From positions 53,569 through 117,568 of the forward strand of contig JBBHKE010002352.1 of NCBI GenBank assembly GCA_037447655.1: DNA of 64,000 nt, written 5' to 3'. This DNA is from Zygnema cylindricum. Lineage: Eukaryota; Streptophyta; Zygnematophyceae; Zygnematales; Zygnemataceae. Numbering within the stretch: the first letter of the stretch is position 1; every line of letters begins with the position of its first letter. The translations under genes and the position numbers were made by a program. Positions 59,881-64,000 of this stretch are shown in pieces. The notes under the pieces are model-generated. The model was not told the DNA's origin. It saw only the letters and a list, made by a program, of their open reading frames with translations, and searched no databases.

Positions 59881-62800
59881 TTATCCAGAAGTACATCTCC
59901 TCATCGGAGCATCACCATAACTGGCATCACTCCAAGTAGTGATGTCAGTATTCTCCCCACCCAAATGCAACCATAGATCTCTAGTTCCTACCAAGTATCT
60001 AAGGACTCTCTTAGCTGCCTCCCAATCCTTCTTAGTGGGAGCATTTAGACTTCTACTCAGTACTCCTACAGCTGCAGCTAAATCCGGCCGGGTACAATTT
60101 ATAAAATAGATTAGACTTCCCACTACTTGCCTGTAAGGAATAGTCTGCATGAACTTCTGTTCATCAGGAGATAATTCCTCGTCTAAGACTATGACTCCTT
60201 CTTCCTCACTCCTCTCACTTCCCTTCTTCAATTCCATTGGAGTTGTACAACTATTAGCTTTATCCATTTGAAATTTTTCAAGCATGTTCCCTATTGCTTC
60301 CTTTTGAGTCAATCTTATAATTTTTCTTTTTCGGTCTCTCTCTACTTGAATTCCCAAAATATATTTTGCTTCCCCCATATCCTTCATTTCAAATCTCCCC
60401 TTAAGATCGGTTTTCAGTTTATTAATTTTTTCCATTGATTTACTTAAAACAAGCAAATCATCAACATAAATTGCAATAAATATAAAACCTTCCTCATCTT
60501 CGAAAACATAGATTGAGTGATCTGAGCTGATTCGAATATATCCTAGACCGGTAAGAAACTCATCAAGCTTCTTATTCCACTGTCGAGGCGCCTGTTTCAA
60601 ACCATAAAGAGATTTAATCAGCCGGCATACCTTACTCTCCTCTCCTTCTTCCACAAACCCTTCGGGTTGTCGTATGAAGATCCCCTCTTCCAATTCTCCA
60701 TGCAAAAAGGCTGTTTTGATGTCCATCTGGTGCACTTCCATGTCTTCCGCCGCTGCTAAACTGAGAAGTATGCGCACGGAGGGAAATCTGACCACCGGGG
60801 CAAAGGTTTCCTCGTAGTCAATTCCTTCCTTTTGTGTAAATCCCTTTGCCACTAATCTGGCCTTGTAGCGCTCGATTGTGTTATCTGGGTTCAGTTTTAG
60901 TTTGAAAACCCACTTACAACCGATTGGTTTTTGGTTAGGTGGACAGTCCACCATCTCCCAAGTATCGGCTGCCATGATTGAAGCCATCTCCTCATTGATG
61001 GCTGTCTTCCACCGGTTTTTTTCTGGACAAGTCATCGCCTCTCGATAAGTTTGAGGTTCATCTTGATGAGATAGTTTAGTTACCTTGTTATTAACCTGTT
61101 TTTCTTGCAGTCTTTTGCTACTTCTCCTCCCCCCCTCAAAATCTGAGGCCGGAATAGATGGTTCTCGTGGATTCTTTCGAACAAACTCGGCTTCTCCCCT
61201 ATCCCTTGATTCCGAATCAATTTCCACCACGTCTTCCGCTTCGAGTAGAGTTGTCACTGGAGTTTCCACAGCCGAGTCCTTTTCGGTCTGATTTGTTCCT
61301 GCAAGAATGTCATCGTCTCTAAAACCTGGATAGTTAGGAAGCTCAAAGTCATCAGAATTTTCTGACTCAAATCTGATTTTTACTGACTTTGTATATTTGA
61401 AGGGATCCACAGACTTTCCTTCATCCATAACTACTAGATGCTTTACTAAGATTATATCTTCTCTTTTTAGATCATAAACTCTATATCCTTTAACATCCTC
61501 ATCATATCCTAATAAGTATCCCGGTTTTCCTTTAGGATCTAGCTTCCAATTAGACCGATCTGTATCTAGAGTGAATACTTGACTGCCGAAAACCTTTAAA
61601 TGAGATAAGTCTGGTTTCCGGCCTGTCCATCTCTCATAAGGTGTTTGATCTTTTATAGCTGAAGTAAGAACTCTATTTTTGAGGTAATTAGCACAGTTCA
61701 TTGCTTCTGCCCAAAACCTTTTTCCTATCTTCTTATCCGACAACATACTTCTAGCACTATCACTTAGTGTTCTATTTAACCTTTCAGCTACCCCATTCTG
61801 TTCCGGATTTTCTGGAACTGTCTTTTGGTGTTGAACCCCATCTTCCCTCAAAAAATCCTCAAACTGGTTAGAAGTATACTCTCCACCATTGTCACTCCTT
61901 ACTCTCTTGATTGGAGTTTCATGGAGTTTTTCGCTCCATGCTTTATATTGTCTAAAACAGTCCTCAGCCTCTGACTTGTTTTTCAAAAAATATACTCGGG
62001 AATAACGAGACCAATCATCAGTTATAGTCATCATAAATCTCTTCCCCCCCGGTGAGGGCACTCTAGCCGGTCCCCAAATATCTGTGTGTACTAGATCTAG
62101 AAGTTTTTCTCCCTTGTAGGTGGCTATTTTTGGAAAGGGTAATCTGTGTGCTTTACCTTGAGCACACCCACTACAATCACTTATATCATCACTCTCACTG
62201 AACTGAATCCCTTCCACCACTCCCATCTTTTTCATCTCTCTTAACTTATCTAGATTCACATGCCCAAGCCTCTTATGCCACATCATAATATCATGAACAC
62301 CAGCATAATAAAGTTTCTTCGTTTCATTACTTAAGATCAGCCTAAACATCCCATGGCTACCTTTCTCAGCAATGAAATAGACATCCTCCTCAAAACTAGC
62401 AGTAAAGACTCCTTCCCTAGTGCTACTGAAAAAACCCTTATCATCTAATACTGATGTAGAGATAAGGTTTTTGTTCAGCTCCGGAATAAACAATACATCG
62501 GAGAATGTTAATATGGATGTCTTTCCTTTTACTAACACTTTCAGGTTTACCGATCCTACAAGAGTAGTGGTGACTATCCTCCCATCCCCGTACTCTATCT
62601 CTACGGTGGGAATCTTTCTTATCTTAGTGAACAGGTGTCTATCCTTACACATGTGCATTGAGGCACATGAATCTATAATCCAGCCTGCTTCACCTTTCAA
62701 TCCACCGTAAGCACATTTCTGCCTTCGTGGAATTTCAACCTCAGTTTTCTCCTCCAACTCCTCATCCAAAAGGAGCTCATCGTCCTCGTCCTCGGATTCC

Positions 62801-63831
62801 GCCTCAAGTACCTGTGTGACAAGGGCCTTTTTCTTTCCTCTCGGGGTACCACCGGTCTGCCCCTCCTTTAACCGAAGCTCGGTTAGCTTGGTGCACTCTG
62901 CCATATAGTGCCCCGGTTTCTTACAAAAATGACATAAACCTTTGGGAGCCCTTGGTTCGAACTCGCCAACCTGTTTTTTCTGCTCCCTACCCCCATAGTT
63001 TCCGACTGGTTTCCGCGAATCCTTGTTCCTCCAATCGGTCGCTGTTGCCAAGGCTTGGCCACTCTTTCCTCCCCTTCGGATCTCAATCGTATTCTCTCGA
63101 ACGAGAATCATCCCTACCACTGAGTTCCATATCCACCTTGAGTCCGGCAAGTCCTGCACACGGTTGACTATGTTCTCGAACTCATCAGGTAACTTTATTA
63201 GTAAATAGTTAACTTTTTCTTTTTCACTAAAAACTTTACCCGCACTCTCTAGCTCCATGAAGAGTGTAGCAAGCTCATTGCAAAAATCCAACATATTTCC
63301 CCCTTTGTATACATACTCCTTAACTTTCTGATCAGCCAACTGTTGTTGCTGAATCGTACCACTTCGGTACATCTCTATGAGAGCCATCCAAAGATCGGAT
63401 GCCCTCTCTACCTGCAAATGAGGACATGCAAGTCCTTGAGTGAGATGGCGTAGTATGAAGTGCTTTGCCGCCATATTGTTGAAGTCCCAGGTTTCAGTAT
63501 CATTCTCCTCGTTCCTCGGAATAGGTGACATGAATGCTAAACCAGTTGCTATTGGTGTGGTCGCCTCCTTCTCCTTTCCTTTGTCCACCACCTCTCCTTC
63601 CTTTGTTTCCTCCGTTGAAGGTGAATCCTCTTTCCTGGTGAATCTGCTTCCTTTAAACCCTGGAGGAATTCCAAGACTTGATGGACGCCCCAATCGTCCA
63701 CTCACTATCCCCCAAAACCTTTTTTCGCATAGAGCTCCTATCATCATACTTTCCCAGTATATGAAGCCAGTTCCATTAAAGATTGGTACCCTAGAGGGTG
63801 GGCCCATAACCTGAAACTCTGATACCTCCAT
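59881..63831 (-). CDS. copia-2 Gag-Pol polyprotein (1316-residue ORF, C terminus cut by a nonsense codon)
   Basis: Single-frame copia polyprotein. In order: Gag (1-~290, MEVSEFQVMGPP start); zinc knuckle CHFCKKPGHYMAEC (~298-312); aspartic protease at ~385 reading WIIDSCASMHM; gag-pre-integrase MMWHKRLGHVNLDKL with CSGC; integrase core HTDIWGP, DDWSRYSR, SDNGGEYTSNQ, PENPEQNGVAERLN (~580-680); RT YKARLVAKGFTQKEG to YVDDLLVLSKS (~990-1125); RNase H SLIYFINCTRPDLAAAVGV and TTWSDASYGDAP. A TAA at 59883-59881 stands where copia-3 has a Tyr codon. The frame then continues to 59473 with one more stop (TAG at 59694-59692 in FCDN*AAIAIS) before the natural terminator. The last ~135 residues, with the rest of RNase H, are therefore lost unless stops are read through. 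Confidence 0.93.
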   Translation of the reverse strand: MEVSEFQVMGPPSRVPIFNGTGFIYWESMMIGALCEKRFWGIVSGRLGRPSSLGIPPGFKGSRFTRKEDSPSTEETKEGEVVDKGKEKEATTPIATGLAFMSPIPRNEENDTETWDFNNMAAKHFILRHLTQGLACPHLQVERASDLWMALIEMYRSGTIQQQQLADQKVKEYVYKGGNMLDFCNELATLFMELESAGKVFSEKEKVNYLLIKLPDEFENIVNRVQDLPDSRWIWNSVVGMILVRENTIEIRRGGKSGQALATATDWRNKDSRKPVGNYGGREQKKQVGEFEPRAPKGLCHFCKKPGHYMAECTKLTELRLKEGQTGGTPRGKKKALVTQVLEAESEDEDDELLLDEELEEKTEVEIPRRQKCAYGGLKGEAGWIIDSCASMHMCKDRHLFTKIRKIPTVEIEYGDGRIVTTTLVGSVNLKVLVKGKTSILTFSDVLFIPELNKNLISTSVLDDKGFFSSTREGVFTASFEEDVYFIAEKGSHGMFRLILSNETKKLYYAGVHDIMMWHKRLGHVNLDKLREMKKMGVVEGIQFSESDDISDCSGCAQGKAHRLPFPKIATYKGEKLLDLVHTDIWGPARVPSPGGKRFMMTITDDWSRYSRVYFLKNKSEAEDCFRQYKAWSEKLHETPIKRVRSDNGGEYTSNQFEDFLREDGVQHQKTVPENPEQNGVAERLNRTLSDSARSMLSDKKIGKRFWAEAMNCANYLKNRVLTSAIKDQTPYERWTGRKPDLSHLKVFGSQVFTLDTDRSNWKLDPKGKPGYLLGYDEDVKGYRVYDLKREDIILVKHLVVMDEGKSVDPFKYTKSVKIRFESENSDDFELPNYPGFRDDDILAGTNQTEKDSAVETPVTTLLEAEDVVEIDSESRDRGEAEFVRKNPREPSIPASDFEGGRRSSKRLQEKQVNNKVTKLSHQDEPQTYREAMTCPEKNRWKTAINEEMASIMAADTWEMVDCPPNQKPIGCKWVFKLKLNPDNTIERYKARLVAKGFTQKEGIDYEETFAPVVRFPSVRILLSLAAAEDMEVHQMDIKTAFLHGELEEGIFIRQPEGFVEEGEESKVCRLIKSLYGLKQAPRQWNKKLDEFLTGLGYIRISSDHSIYVFEDEEGFIFIAIYVDDLLVLSKSMEKINKLKTDLKGRFEMKDMGEAKYILGIQVERDRKRKIIRLTQKEAIGNMLEKFQMDKANSCTTPMELKKGSERSEEEGVIVLDEELSPDEQKFMQTIPYRQVVGSLIYFINCTRPDLAAAVGVLSRSLNAPTKKDWEAAKRVLRYLVGTRDLWLHLGGENTDITTWSDASYGDAPMRRCTSG

Positions 63832-64000
63832 AAGTCCTCAGAGTGGACAGCTTCCAAGAAGCCTCTAGGATAATCCTGACCCCTTTGTGTTTAAGCAAAA
63901 ATAACTGCCACCCTGGCAGACAAAAACTCTGACCAACTTCACCCCTGTGAAGAAAAGACTCCCTTGAGTCGATAGCAAAAAGAATCTCTGAATTTGCTCC
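63812..64000 (-). repeat. copia-2 5' LTR (partial)
   Basis: LTR end AGAGTTTCA on the minus strand at 63812, then sequence matching the R/U5 part of the other LTRs up to the window edge. The gag ATG at 63831 lies inside it. Confidence 0.9.

Larger units (their letters stand above)
58411..64000 (-). mobile_element. Ty1/copia LTR retrotransposon, nearly intact (copia-2), runs off the window
   Basis: 3' LTR 58411-59459, internal region 59460-63811, 5' LTR from 63812 to beyond 64000. The bases at the left edge are AATGT (58406-58410); the partner duplication lies outside. This is the least degraded copy of the family here. Confidence 0.95.

Overview
This is nuclear DNA of a eukaryote. Genes are split into many short exons by AT-rich introns, and the rest is packed with minisatellites, foldback/TIR elements and Ty1/copia retrotransposons. 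The gene set suggests a photosynthetic lineage, probably an alga (inference). The primase-helicase is the plant-type TWINKLE with a zinc-binding primase domain and a Ser/Asn-rich N terminus that could be a transit peptide, and plant-type telomere motifs (CCCTAAA/TTTAGGG) are scattered through introns. No species can be named from sequence alone.

Genes, left to right. (1) 1649-17042, minus: organellar DNA primase-helicase TWINKLE. I reconstructed 18 exons with matching phases and left one unresolved around the TOPRIM DxD motif. (2) 17652-26918, plus: Rab escort protein (REP/CHM), nine exons and 822 residues, divergently transcribed from TWINKLE across a 609-bp spacer. (3) 27682-28438, plus: a possible two-exon, 64-residue basic protein of unknown function. 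(4) 30507-32056, minus: molybdopterin synthase catalytic subunit (MOCS2B/MoaE), two exons and 161 residues. (5) 37908-43650, minus: a type II membrane glycosyltransferase of the CAP10/GT90 (Rumi/POGLUT/KDELC) family, seven exons and 509 residues. These are unrelated housekeeping functions; no operon-like or pathway cluster is apparent.

From 44.2 kb to the right edge the window is a transposon graveyard. Elements with GGG...CCC termini and 3-bp TAA/TTA target duplications (PIF/Harbinger or Tourist-like) lie head to tail. One of them seems to contain another TIR element, which in turn contains a complete but dead copia element with 1-kb LTRs and an AATAG target duplication. To the right, a copia 3' fragment is broken by a second LTR element, itself broken by a nearly intact copia element on the minus strand (gag-pol ORF of 1316 residues) that runs off the window.

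The most unusual pattern is that several minisatellites are anchored on splice sites. In two REP introns the repeat unit carries the 5' splice site itself, giving arrays of duplicate donor sites. In MOCS2B the array runs from the 3' splice site, and two TWINKLE arrays abut exon ends. Several families of short dispersed elements (some palindromic, some foldback) recur in introns.
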